Source of the DNA: Bacteroidaceae bacterium
GTDB taxonomy: Bacteria > Bacteroidota > Bacteroidia > Bacteroidales > Bacteroidaceae
Direction: 5' to 3'
Assembly: GCA_024697945.1 (NCBI GenBank)
Contig: JAILRU010000055.1
Span: forward strand, 1-50,933
Length of the DNA stretch: 50,933 bases
Shown here: one piece after another, positions 43,794-50,933 of the stretch
Numbering within the stretch: position 1 is the stretch's first letter
How the letters are laid out: each line of letters opens with the position of its first letter
Notes under the pieces: generated by a model
Database searches by the model: none
Told to the model about the DNA's origin: nothing
What the model saw: only the letters and a program-made list of their open reading frames with translations
Position numbers and translations under genes: made by a program

Positions 43794-45212
43794 TCACTCC
43801 CGATGTCCTCCTATCTGTTTGTTCCTCAACTTCGCTGTTGCCCCTTCTGCATAGCTTGTCCCTTTGAGAATGGCATTCTTGCCGAAACGGTGTTTGATGT
43901 TGATGAGGGCTTCCTGCATACGGCGTTCTTTCTCACGCTCAACTTTCTGAGTGCGTTTCTTCTTGGCCAAGGCATCGTAATCAGTAAAGAGGTCAAGCTG
44001 AGACTCCTCTTGTTTCTCATCTTGCGAAGGCAGGCTCTCGGGGACAATATTGTTGGTGCTGATATTCAAGCGACGGATTAACATATCCCGATTAACTATT
44101 CTGTCATACAGCGAGATAACAGAATTGATTATTTCCTTACTTGAAGAGGAATAATCATTTAGATTGCTCGTTCCATGAGCTGGTTTCGGCACAGGTCGGC
44201 CATAATAGTCCACCACGACTTCGCCATGATATTTCGCTGCAATCTCTGGCCTTGTGAGGCTCTCGCGGTCGTAATTGACATAGAGGACAAGTTGGTTTGT
44301 GACGAGACGTTTTTCCACAAGCTCCAGACTGATGGCATCAGCCATCTCCATCACCACATTCCTCGCTTTCTCGAAGGTGTAGGGTTCGGTCAGTACCTGT
44401 CCGCTGCTCATTGAGTTCGTCTCGGGTTTGTAGGCTTTCACATAGTCGATGGTACAGGGCTCCCAACCCCAGGCATGGTCTATCAGCAACTCTGCATTCA
44501 CACCGAATAGCTTATAGAGAAGCTCTTCGTTATCTACCGATTGACGGGCTATCTTGCCCATCGTGTCTAAACCGTACTTGGCCAGCCTCTCTGCTATGCC
44601 GTGCCCCACCCGCCAGAAGTCTGTCAGGGGAAAATGGTTCCACAGTTGTCTGCGATACGACATCTCATCCAGTTCGGCAATACGTACCCCATCCTTGTCG
44701 GCAGGCATCTTCTTTGCCACGATATCCATCGCCACCTTGCACAAATACATATTGGTGCCGATGCCAGCTGTTGCAGTGATTCCGGTTTGGTCCAGCACAT
44801 CCCGAATCATCGTCATAGCCAGTTCGTGAGCCGTCTTCTTGTACAAGGGCAGATAGTCGGTGACATCCATGAAGACCTCGTCTATGCTATAGACGTGAAT
44901 ATCCTCGGGTGCAATGTATTTCAGGTAAATCTTATAGATCTTGCAGCTCACCTCGATGTATTTTGCCATTCGCGGCATAGCGATGATGAAATCCACATTA
45001 GCCCTTCGTGCCTTCTGATTCACCTCGAACAATCGTGCCCGACCAGGGATGCCGTATGCCTTCAGTGCCGGTGAGACAGCCAGACAGATAGTCTTCTCTG
45101 TCCTGCTCTCATCGGCAACTACAAGCCTGGCTGTCAACGGGTCAAGCCCCCGCTCCACGCACTCCACACTCGCATAAAACGACTTAAGGTCAATAGCTAT
45201 AAAGGACTTCAT
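43794..45212 (-). CDS. Y-family DNA polymerase (UmuC/DinB-like, 472 aa)
   Basis: An error-prone translesion polymerase. The palm motif FIAIDLKSFYASVECVERGLDP (N terminus) supplies the first catalytic aspartate, and DIHVYSIDEVFMDVTDYL (about 100-117) the Asp-Glu pair. AGIGTNMYLCKVAMDIVAKK is the helix-hairpin-helix region and a little-finger domain follows. The C-terminal lysine-rich tail (about 415-470) is longer than in DinB. The ATG at 45212 is preferred over the upstream TTG. Probably damage-inducible, though no operator was recognised. Confidence 0.9.
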   Translation of the reverse strand: MKSFIAIDLKSFYASVECVERGLDPLTARLVVADESRTEKTICLAVSPALKAYGIPGRARLFEVNQKARRANVDFIIAMPRMAKYIEVSCKIYKIYLKYIAPEDIHVYSIDEVFMDVTDYLPLYKKTAHELAMTMIRDVLDQTGITATAGIGTNMYLCKVAMDIVAKKMPADKDGVRIAELDEMSYRRQLWNHFPLTDFWRVGHGIAERLAKYGLDTMGKIARQSVDNEELLYKLFGVNAELLIDHAWGWEPCTIDYVKAYKPETNSMSSGQVLTEPYTFEKARNVVMEMADAISLELVEKRLVTNQLVLYVNYDRESLTRPEIAAKYHGEVVVDYYGRPVPKPAHGTSNLNDYSSSSKEIINSVISLYDRIVNRDMLIRRLNISTNNIVPESLPSQDEKQEESQLDLFTDYDALAKKKRTQKVEREKERRMQEALINIKHRFGKNAILKGTSYAEGATAKLRNKQIGGHRE

Positions 45213-45218
45213 AATCAA

Positions 45219-45714
45219 TAACCTCTAACCTCTAACCAATAACCATTAATTTTTCATTTTTAAATTTTTCCCTCTGTGTTTGCTTAGAAAAAAACAGAAA
45301 AAACTCTTTTGATGTTTGCAGCTCTTTCAGAGCTTTCGCGCTAAGTGCTATGCCTTTGCCTTTAAGAACGAGCTCTTACGTCCAAGCCATAGCTCTTATC
45401 ACATAACTCCGTTATTGCAAACATTCAAAAGCAAAAACACCGTTACGCTGCGCTTCACTAAAAAATGGCTGAGCATGGATAAATACGGTTTTTTAGCCCG
45501 AAGGGCGATGTTTTTGCCGTTAAAGAGATTGAATCCCTAAATGGGTAATGGGATTAGTGAAAAACTTATCTGAGAGCTAGCTCTCAAGGAAGTTTGGCGC
45601 TGATACCGTTAATACTCTGATAAGAGTACAATCTCTTTAATGGAGTTTTTATGGTTTTTTTTATGGTTTTCGTTATGGTTTTCGTTATGGTTTTCGTTTT
45701 TAATTTTTAATTTT
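45219..45714. other. Intergenic region with stacked inverted repeats
   Basis: No credible gene. A 74-codon open frame (45316-45540, plus) runs through the inverted repeats and is not called. Structures include TTTTGATGTTTGCA (45307-45320) against TGCAAACATTCAAAA (45416-45430), GCTCT-TTC-AGAGC (45321-45333), GCCC-GAA-GGGC (45496-45506) and the cloverleaf at 45520-45640. From 45640 to 45714 there is a TATGGTTTTCG simple repeat. Confidence 0.7.
45520..45640. repeat. Cloverleaf-like structured element
   Basis: A perfect 11-bp outer inverted repeat (TTAAAGAGATT 45520-45530, AATCTCTTTAA 45630-45640) encloses three further dyads: AATCCC/GGGATT (45532-45537, 45550-45555), the perfect 16-bp palindrome TGAGAGCTAGCTCTCA (45571-45586) and TACTCT-GATA-AGAGTA (45613-45628). 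Together they can fold as a closed three-arm junction in RNA or DNA. Its nature (ncRNA, transposon remnant or REP-type element) cannot be decided here. Confidence 0.65.
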
Positions 45715-47850
45715 TCACTTTAAGTGTATATCCACCGGCACACTGACCTTGACACAGAAGTTCCGCCCCATGGCCGAGATACCCTGACGACCTGTGGCAA
45801 GTTCCGAATCAACATACTTCAGGCGCGAGAGGTGCGACTGATAGACCTTGTCGAAGAGGTTCTGACAGGAGATGGTGAGCTCGATGCAGTTATGACCAAA
45901 GATGTGCAGGTCCATGCCTGCCGAGATATTGAAGAGGGCATAGCCGGGTGTGGCTGTCTCCGTGTCATCGAGGGCATAGAACTTGTTCTGACGGAAGTTA
46001 TACTCCATGCCAGCGGCCAAGAAGGTACGACGCAGATGGTTATGGGCAAAGTTGGGGAACTCATACCGCACATCGCAAGTCCAGCGGGGGGCTGGCATCA
46101 TGGGCAGGTTCTTGCTCTCTTCCGGCTGATGAAGCTGTATGCCACGCACATAGCTGAAGGCGTTCGCAATGTGAAGCGGGTCAACAGGGTGAATGTCCAA
46201 CGAGACTTCACCACCCATCAGACGGGCATCTCCCTGACGGTACTGATAGGTTCTGTAGCCATCTGTCTCGAAAGGAAGGCGCGACAGGAAGATGTAGTCG
46301 CTGATCCAGTTGGTGAAGAGCGAGGCCTGCAGGCTGACGTAGTGTGAGGTATAGTCCAACCCGAGGTCAATCTGTGTACTCTTCTCGGGCTTGAGGCCTG
46401 TATTACCCAATTCGTATTGTATGCTCCCTTCGTGCACTCCGTTCGAGGACAGCTCACTGACAGTCGGAGCACGGAATCCTCGTGCTGCATTCAGGCGCAG
46501 GTTCAGTCTCTCGGTCACATTCCATACCGCACCCAGACTTCCCGTCACACCCGTGAAGTTCTTGCTCAGAGCCACAAAGCGGACCTCGTCTTCATCAATC
46601 AGCGACGAGGTGTTGAGGTGCCTGTTGTCTATGCGTGCGCCGCCCGAGAAGTGCCAGTCCTTCATCTGCCAGCCTGCTGTGGCGAAGAAACCGATGTCGA
46701 AAAGGTGATAGTCAGGGATGAGATACTCCTCGCCCTGATTGATGTTCTTTTGCCACATGCCACCAATACCTGTCGAGAGCTTCCAGTCGTGGGGTAGGGT
46801 ATGAAGGTATTTGACATCATAGTTGACCGTATGCAGACGCATGGCAAGGGCGGCTTCGGGTTCTTCCACGACAGGCGCTTCATCCTCTTCCTCCTCCTCC
46901 TCGTATTCGCGACGGTAGTTCTGCTGATAACCCACGATGGCTTTCAGCGTACCTTCCCCGAAGTACCACGCATTGTCGCTCACCACCTTCGTGTGCAACA
47001 CCTTCTGGAAAGGCATATGGGTGCTGTAGCTATACGGAGAGTAGGTGACAGGCTCTCCCTCGGTAATGCCTGGTGTGAAGTTGACACGCGAGAAACGAAG
47101 CCATGAGTGACCCCAGGACTTGTTCACGCCCAACATACCCTGCACATCCCGCTCCTTGAACCAAGAGCCCGGCACGTAGCCGTCCGCTGCATTCTTGTAA
47201 CAATGCGCCGCCTTGTCGAGGAAATGCCAGTTCCATAGCCAGCCATCTATGTTACCTGCAAAGCCCACGCTGTAATCGTAGAGTCCGTTGTTCGTCTGGT
47301 ACTGACTACCGACCTTCACCTGCATGGTACCCTCTTCCAGGGGATTCTCGGGATGCAGGATCATCACGCCCGCTATGGCATCGCTGCCGTACATGAGCGA
47401 GGCGGGACCCTTCAGAACCTCCACAGAATGCACACCTTCTTCATCTACCTCCAGTCCGTGCTCGTCACCCCATTGCTGACCCTCCTGGCGAATCCCTTGG
47501 TCAACGACCACTACCCTGTTGTAGCCAAGACCACGGATGACAGGCTTCGAGATTCCCGCTCCCGTACTGATTTGTGCCAGTCCGGGCAGGTGGCTCACGG
47601 CATCCACCATATTTGTGCCAATTGTATTGTGCAGAAGCTTAGGCGTAACCACCATAAATGGTGAGGCGGCATCCTTCATGCGCTGAGTGCCTGTCACGCC
47701 CTGCACGGTTATTTCACTCAGTATGGCTTCATACTTGGGGTTGATACTGTCCTCCAGACAATTACTATGGTCGTGCACATGCTGCGCAGAAACAGACAAT
47801 GAGACTGACCAAAAGAAAATTCCTAAATATATAATAATAATGTGTTTCAT
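45715..47850 (-). CDS. TonB-dependent outer-membrane receptor, possibly for zinc or another metal (711 aa)
   Basis: A 22-stranded-barrel type receptor. A signal peptide (about 1-22) is followed by a short HVHDHSN histidine motif, a plug domain (about 45-160; SKPVIRGLGYNRVVVVDQGIRQEGQQWGDEHG, VEVLKGPASLMYGSDAIAGV) and a beta barrel ending in an aromatic-containing strand. The ISTGAGISKPVIRGLG plug and the histidine/acidic loops (EEEEEDEAP near residue 320) resemble ZnuD-like zinc or heme receptors; metal specificity is inference. The gap upstream contains four dyads spaced about two helical turns apart, and the preceding gene encodes a small Cys/His-rich protein. Confidence 0.85.
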   Translation of the reverse strand: MKHIIIIYLGIFFWSVSLSVSAQHVHDHSNCLEDSINPKYEAILSEITVQGVTGTQRMKDAASPFMVVTPKLLHNTIGTNMVDAVSHLPGLAQISTGAGISKPVIRGLGYNRVVVVDQGIRQEGQQWGDEHGLEVDEEGVHSVEVLKGPASLMYGSDAIAGVMILHPENPLEEGTMQVKVGSQYQTNNGLYDYSVGFAGNIDGWLWNWHFLDKAAHCYKNAADGYVPGSWFKERDVQGMLGVNKSWGHSWLRFSRVNFTPGITEGEPVTYSPYSYSTHMPFQKVLHTKVVSDNAWYFGEGTLKAIVGYQQNYRREYEEEEEEDEAPVVEEPEAALAMRLHTVNYDVKYLHTLPHDWKLSTGIGGMWQKNINQGEEYLIPDYHLFDIGFFATAGWQMKDWHFSGGARIDNRHLNTSSLIDEDEVRFVALSKNFTGVTGSLGAVWNVTERLNLRLNAARGFRAPTVSELSSNGVHEGSIQYELGNTGLKPEKSTQIDLGLDYTSHYVSLQASLFTNWISDYIFLSRLPFETDGYRTYQYRQGDARLMGGEVSLDIHPVDPLHIANAFSYVRGIQLHQPEESKNLPMMPAPRWTCDVRYEFPNFAHNHLRRTFLAAGMEYNFRQNKFYALDDTETATPGYALFNISAGMDLHIFGHNCIELTISCQNLFDKVYQSHLSRLKYVDSELATGRQGISAMGRNFCVKVSVPVDIHLK

Positions 47851-47884
47851 TTGGATTCAATATAATGATTAAATATGTCCCCCC

Positions 47885-47970
47885 CTACACACATAAATTG
47901 TGTGGTAGTCAGGATAAATGTATTTATGCTAAATGCCGTATTTAATACGGAAAGATGGGAATGTATTCCC
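47885..47970. promoter_or_regulatory. Four phased dyads upstream of the TonB receptor
   Basis: Dyads: CTACACACA/TGTGTGGTAG (47885-47908, one bulge), ATAAATGTATTTAT (47914-47927), CCGTATTTAATACGG (47936-47950) and GGGAATGTATTCCC (47957-47970). Centres are 20-24 bp apart. Two share an AATGTATT core. A cluster of operators for a dimeric regulator is possible. Confidence 0.5.
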
Positions 47971-47976
47971 TGTTTT

Positions 47977-48321
47977 TCAAACAGCAGGAGGAGCACGTAG
48001 GCTAATGAATCCAAAGCATGTCAGGCATTTAGCCTGTTGATGCCATACATAATTAGGTTTGTGGTGAGGTTGGAAACATACTAATGCTTTTGTAGCAGTA
48101 GCTATGTAAGATAACGTGAGAAATTGGCACAGCACGCACTGGTGTATGTCGCCAGATAACTGTGTCAGATGGCCTTGGCATTGGTGATGCAAACACTCAG
48201 CACATGCCGTCTCACTGGCATCCGTAACCTCGTGGATGTGGAGCGATGAAAAGATGAGCATTGGCAAGTACACTGCCAATAACACCCACGAAGCAATATG
48301 TCTCTTCGTAATCACATTCAC
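47977..48321 (-). CDS. Small Cys/His-rich membrane protein (114 aa)
   Basis: One N-terminal hydrophobic segment (about 10-27) is followed by SLHIHEVTD and the metal-ligand-rich CAECLHHQCQGH and HQCVLCQFLTLSYI, then a tail with HHKPNYVWHQQAKCLTC. The density of Cys and His suggests metal binding. No family was recognised. It starts 28 bp after the rubredoxin stop and lies just before the TonB receptor, so a joint metal-related role is plausible but unproven. Confidence 0.7.
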   Translation of the reverse strand: MNVITKRHIASWVLLAVYLPMLIFSSLHIHEVTDASETACAECLHHQCQGHLTQLSGDIHQCVLCQFLTLSYIATATKALVCFQPHHKPNYVWHQQAKCLTCFGFISLRAPPAV

Positions 48322-48349
48322 GAATGCATAATTACGAGAAGAGTGAACC

Positions 48350-48508
48350 TTACTCTTCTACGAACTGGTCTTTGCCAACGCCGCACAGCGGGCACTCAAA
48401 GTCTTCAGGAACCTTTTCCCATGGTGTCCCGGGCTCTATGCCCTTCTCAGGTACTCCAACTTCGGGATCATACTCCCAACCACACACTTCACAAACATAC
48501 TTTGCCAT
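48350..48508 (-). CDS. Rubredoxin (52 aa)
   Basis: A small one-iron electron-transfer protein. The frame begins [20 protein letters not shown] and contains [11 protein letters not shown], giving the two CxxC pairs that bind iron, at family-typical spacing and length. It likely passes electrons in oxidative-stress defence or other redox reactions of an anaerobe. A -7 element TAAATTTG lies on the minus strand at 48576-48569. Confidence 0.95.
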   Translation of the reverse strand: MAKYVCEVCGWEYDPEVGVPEKGIEPGTPWEKVPEDFECPLCGVGKDQFVEE

Positions 48509-48568
48509 AGTTCTTAAATGTTTAAAATAATAATAAATAGATTTTCATTCTTCATTTTTTCTTTCCTG

Positions 48569-48576
48569 CAAATTTA
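48569..48576 (-). promoter_or_regulatory. -7 element for rubredoxin
   Basis: TAAATTTG on the minus strand fits TAnnTTTG; the upstream TTG-like boxes are spaced too closely to be convincing. Confidence 0.4.
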
Positions 48577-49193
48577 CTCATTTTTCACAAACAAGTATAA
48601 ACATCCCCTCTGTTTTTATGATAATTTCACATTTTTTAGCTAAAAAACATATTTACTACAACCAAAACGAAAACCAAAACCAAAACTTTTTTAGGAATTC
48701 AAGAGTTCAACAATTTGTTTTTTAGATTTCGAAGAAATCGATGTTTTTGCTCACAAAGTATGTGATGGCTCGTAAGAGACGAAGATTTGAGGTAGATATT
48801 TTTATCTGGGTGCTTGCACACAAGGAAAAATAGTCGCCTTGAATCTTATAAGGACTGTAAGTCCGACACATACTGACGTGAGAGTTTTTATTGTTTTTTT
48901 TATGGTTTTCGTTTTCGTTATGGTTTTGGTATATAGATGATGCCAATTTTAAATGGTGACAGGTCATGACAATGACAGTGATGTGATTGACTCATGGACA
49001 TTGAAAGCTTGCTTTTATAAGTACAGGAGTAAACCACATTACAAGAGGGATTACAACGTAAGACCACAAACCATTTAAAACAAAAATATCTGTGATATCC
49101 GTGAGATCTGTGTGAGATTAGAAGAATAAGGAACGTCAAGCGTTAAAAAGAGTTAAATCCCGCCTCCCCCATCCATATCTGCGAAAAAATTAG

Positions 49194-49201
49194 TATCTTT
49201 G
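49194..49201 (+). promoter_or_regulatory. -7 element of the DUF3990 toxin-like operon
   Basis: TATCTTTG lies 17 bp before the ATG; no clear TTTG box upstream. Confidence 0.5.
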
Positions 49202-49217
49202 CAGAAAATTACCAAAG

Positions 49218-49925
49218 ATGATTGACCAGAGCAATATACAATCATTAGGGCCTGATATAATTGATATCTACCATGGTTCAGATCATATTATAGAGCAGCC
49301 GATATTCAGGGCAGGCAAAACATATAACGACTATGGCCGCGGCTTCTATTGCACCGAGCATGCAGAGTTGGCCAAGGAATGGGCCTGTTCGGCCGATAGT
49401 GATGGATATGCCAATCACTATCAGCTCGACCGCAGTGGACTTAGTGTGCTGAACCTCAACGCACCTGAGTATAATATTCTCAACTGGCTGGCCATTCTGC
49501 TCGAGAACCGCAAGTTCAATGTGGCCGACGGTCTGCCGCAACGCGCAAGAACCTATCTTCTGGAGAACTTCAAGGTGGAGTATAAGAAGTATGACATTAT
49601 CATTGGCTATCGTGCCAACGACTCCTATTTCTCATACGCAGGTGACTTTGTGAATGGTACGCTCTCGCTGTCCGACCTGTCCGAGGCCATGAGGCTAGGC
49701 AAGCTGGGTGAACAGGTGGTGTTGAAGTCGAAAAAAGCTTTCGAGGCACTCGCCTTCATGGAGGCTATTAAGGCACCACGTCAAGAGTATTTCGCCAAGT
49801 ACAAGTCTCGTGACGAAGAGGCCCGTACCAAGTATCGTCAGATTGCCTCCAAACCCATAGCAGAAAACGAGATATACGTGTTAGATATCATCAGAAACAA
49901 TTGGAAAAATGGCCAGGGCATATAA
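49218..49925 (+). CDS. DUF3990-type ADP-ribosyltransferase-like protein (235 aa)
   Basis: The N terminus, IDIYHGSDHIIEQPIFRAGKTYND followed by YGRGFYCTEHAELAKEWA, matches the DUF3990 pattern, which resembles the H-Y-E type ADP-ribosyltransferase fold (YHGS and GFYCT motifs). A later LGEQVVLKSKKAFEAL may supply the catalytic glutamate region. Such proteins are usually toxin-like and paired with a small partner. Here the partner gene overlaps by 17 bp. No signal peptide is present, so it acts in the cytoplasm. The target is unknown. Confidence 0.8.
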   Translation: MIDQSNIQSLGPDIIDIYHGSDHIIEQPIFRAGKTYNDYGRGFYCTEHAELAKEWACSADSDGYANHYQLDRSGLSVLNLNAPEYNILNWLAILLENRKFNVADGLPQRARTYLLENFKVEYKKYDIIIGYRANDSYFSYAGDFVNGTLSLSDLSEAMRLGKLGEQVVLKSKKAFEALAFMEAIKAPRQEYFAKYKSRDEEARTKYRQIASKPIAENEIYVLDIIRNNWKNGQGI

Positions 49926-50361
49926 AAAGACATATCTTAATAATGCCATGCGCAACCTTGCCGTGATGATGGATTGCGGTGTGCGCAAGTACGGCTACCC
50001 CATTGAGGAGTTTTACCAGAAGTTCCTCTCTTGCGACGTGTCTCGCCAGTTTGCTGCTGGCAACCCTCGTTATCTGGTGGGCATGTCGGGAGCCGAGTTG
50101 GCTGATAGTGTGGTTGAAGCCTCTGGAGGCACTGTTTTGAAGGAGAACGATGGCACCTATACCGTTGGTCCCGAGTATTGGGCTGGCTGGGTACTTGCCT
50201 ACTATCAGTGGCTTTCGTGCCGTAGTTTCGCATATATGCATAGAAAAGGTCTAGGTATTAACGAAGTGGTGGCCATGTATTATCCTCTCCACGAAGCCGA
50301 CCTCTCCAAGTTCGCTGATTCTGCAGACGCCATTATCAAAAGGAACTTTTCCGTTAAGTGA
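49909..50361 (+). CDS. Partner protein of the DUF3990 gene, possible antitoxin (150 aa)
   Basis: Begins MARAYKKTYLNNAMRNLAVMM and contains YGYPIEEFYQKFLSCDVSRQFAAGNPRYLVGMSGAELADSV and EYWAGWVLAYYQW, mostly helical. It overlaps the DUF3990 gene by 17 bp, which suggests coupled translation as in toxin-antitoxin pairs. Partners of DUF3990 proteins are often DUF3791-type; this one is longer, and its family was not recognised with certainty. Confidence 0.7.
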   Translation: MARAYKKTYLNNAMRNLAVMMDCGVRKYGYPIEEFYQKFLSCDVSRQFAAGNPRYLVGMSGAELADSVVEASGGTVLKENDGTYTVGPEYWAGWVLAYYQWLSCRSFAYMHRKGLGINEVVAMYYPLHEADLSKFADSADAIIKRNFSVK

Positions 50362-50692
50362 ATTAACTCCTCCATCAGCCCTCAGCCCTCATACATCAGC
50401 CCTCATCCCTCGTTTTCGTTTTCGTTGAACCTTTTCGTTTTGGTTATCGTTAACAGCCCTCATCCCTCTAAAGCTCCGTTCATATAGTGGGTTACTATTA
50501 GATCATAATTTTATATATACCCTAAAATCCGCAACTAAAAGTCATGCAGACTAATATTGCTGTCTGGATACTCTGTTTGACGATTCTTTAGCTACCGCAG
50601 ACGTAATAATATATGAATAAGACACACCTTCCCCTTACCCCATCAAGCATTACAGGGGCTTTATGCTGTCCTTAGCCACGAAGTCAGATCCT
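50362..50692. other. Intergenic region between the DUF3990 pair and the transposase
   Basis: Holds CATCAGCCCTCA/CCCTCATC simple repeats (50370-50410, 50450-50470) and GTTTTCG repeats (about 50408-50450). From about 50520 onward the sequence is probably the non-coding end of the insertion sequence whose transposase starts beyond the right edge. CCCTAAAATCCGC near 50520, just after TATATA, is a possible outer end of the element, but the other end is outside the window. Confidence 0.45.
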
Positions 50693-50933
50693 TCAGCCGT
50701 GGGCGAGAGCAAACGGGTTCTGGTATGATTTGTTGTCCGTGTAGATGTTCAGCAGATAGTGTCTTGCCGTTCTTATCCACTTTGCGGGTACACTGATGAA
50801 CTTGAACACGAAGGCTTTGATGCGGCTTGTTTTCTTCAGTCCGAAGGCTTTTGTGTCCAGCCTGCCCATAAGGAACTTGTAGAAGTTGCGTATGAGTGCC
50901 GTCAGCAGCAGGAACACGGTGTTCTCTGCCATG
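50693..50933 (-). mobile_element. Transposase, C-terminal part (IS1380-like; runs off the right edge)
   Basis: The visible 79 codons read AENTVFLLLTALIRNFYKFL, then FGLKKTSRIKAFVFKFISVPAKWIRTARHYLLNIYT, a pattern typical of the C terminus of DDE transposases of the IS1380/IS4 type in Bacteroidales. The gene is on the minus strand and its start lies beyond position 50933. Whether the element is intact cannot be told. Confidence 0.7.

Larger units (their letters stand above)
48509..49217. other. Intergenic region without a convincing gene
   Basis: AT-rich, with GTTTTCG/CAAAACGAAAACC simple repeats at about 48660-48690 and 48895-48930, and a small hairpin GGACT-GTA-AGTCC near 48850. An 81-codon open frame on the minus strand (48722-48967) has no recognisable domain and spans simple repeats; it is not called. 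Near the right end lies the -7 element of the DUF3990 gene. Confidence 0.6.

Noticed and set aside
45316..45540. 74-codon open frame on the plus strand
   Set aside because: It runs through several inverted repeats and resembles no protein family; the structure explains the sequence better.
48722..48967. 81-codon open frame on the minus strand
   Set aside because: Low complexity at its start (simple repeat), no family resemblance, and no promoter or ribosome site of note.

Overview
The window looks like a chromosome segment from a Bacteroidales bacterium, most likely Prevotella or a close relative. Support comes from giant BspA-type leucine-rich-repeat surface proteins with short C-terminal tails like Prevotella sorting tails, promoters of the Bacteroidetes type (TTTG, about 20 bp, TAnnTTTG), a GH109-type secreted oxidoreductase/glycosidase, a DUF4837 lipoprotein, an LptE/SecG neighbourhood and a TonB-dependent receptor. 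Species cannot be named from sequence alone. No rRNA, tRNA or CRISPR array was seen.

Layout. (1) 1-20404, minus strand: two paralogous two-gene operons. Each has a BspA-like LRR protein first and a giant multidomain surface protein second (925 + 1930 aa; 1064 + 2210 aa). Between them lies a small MNT nucleotidyltransferase gene whose HEPN partner has shrunk to 40 codons. (2) 20924-24589, plus strand: an operon of MMPL exporter, acyl carrier protein and AMP-dependent acyl ligase, resembling a piece of an aryl-polyene or flexirubin pathway without its synthase genes. (3) 24688-29595: a small membrane protein with HEKIH, a secreted protein with HETNH, CutC, a small secreted protein and a BadF-type sugar kinase. 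(4) 35602-29648, minus strand: a long operon rlmN - DUF4837 - PdxA-like - sigma-54 activator - lptE - TPR-like gene - secG. (5) 35787-37972, plus strand: GH109-like protein and 5-formyl-THF cyclo-ligase. (6) 43508-37923, minus strand: ybaK-like gene followed by thiD-thiS-thiE-thiG-thiC-thiF. (7) 45212-43558, minus strand: Y-family polymerase and a YolD-like companion. (8) 48508-45715, minus strand: rubredoxin, a Cys/His-rich small protein and a TonB-dependent receptor that may import a metal. (9) 49218-50361, plus strand: a DUF3990-type ADP-ribosyltransferase-like toxin and an overlapping partner. (10) Right edge: the 3' end of a transposase gene.

The most unusual content is non-coding. Several intergenic regions carry tandem repeats with an 11- or 22-bp period (one or two helical turns) but unrelated unit sequences; two of these regions lie upstream of BspA-type operons. 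A 46-bp two-hairpin element occurs twice between genes and once in frame inside rlmN, with a compensatory base-pair change in one stem. Many coding genes carry in-frame stretches that look like the same simple or palindromic repeats found between genes. A cloverleaf-like structured region lies at 45520-45640, and a leader with a promoter and its own terminator precedes the first surface-protein operon.
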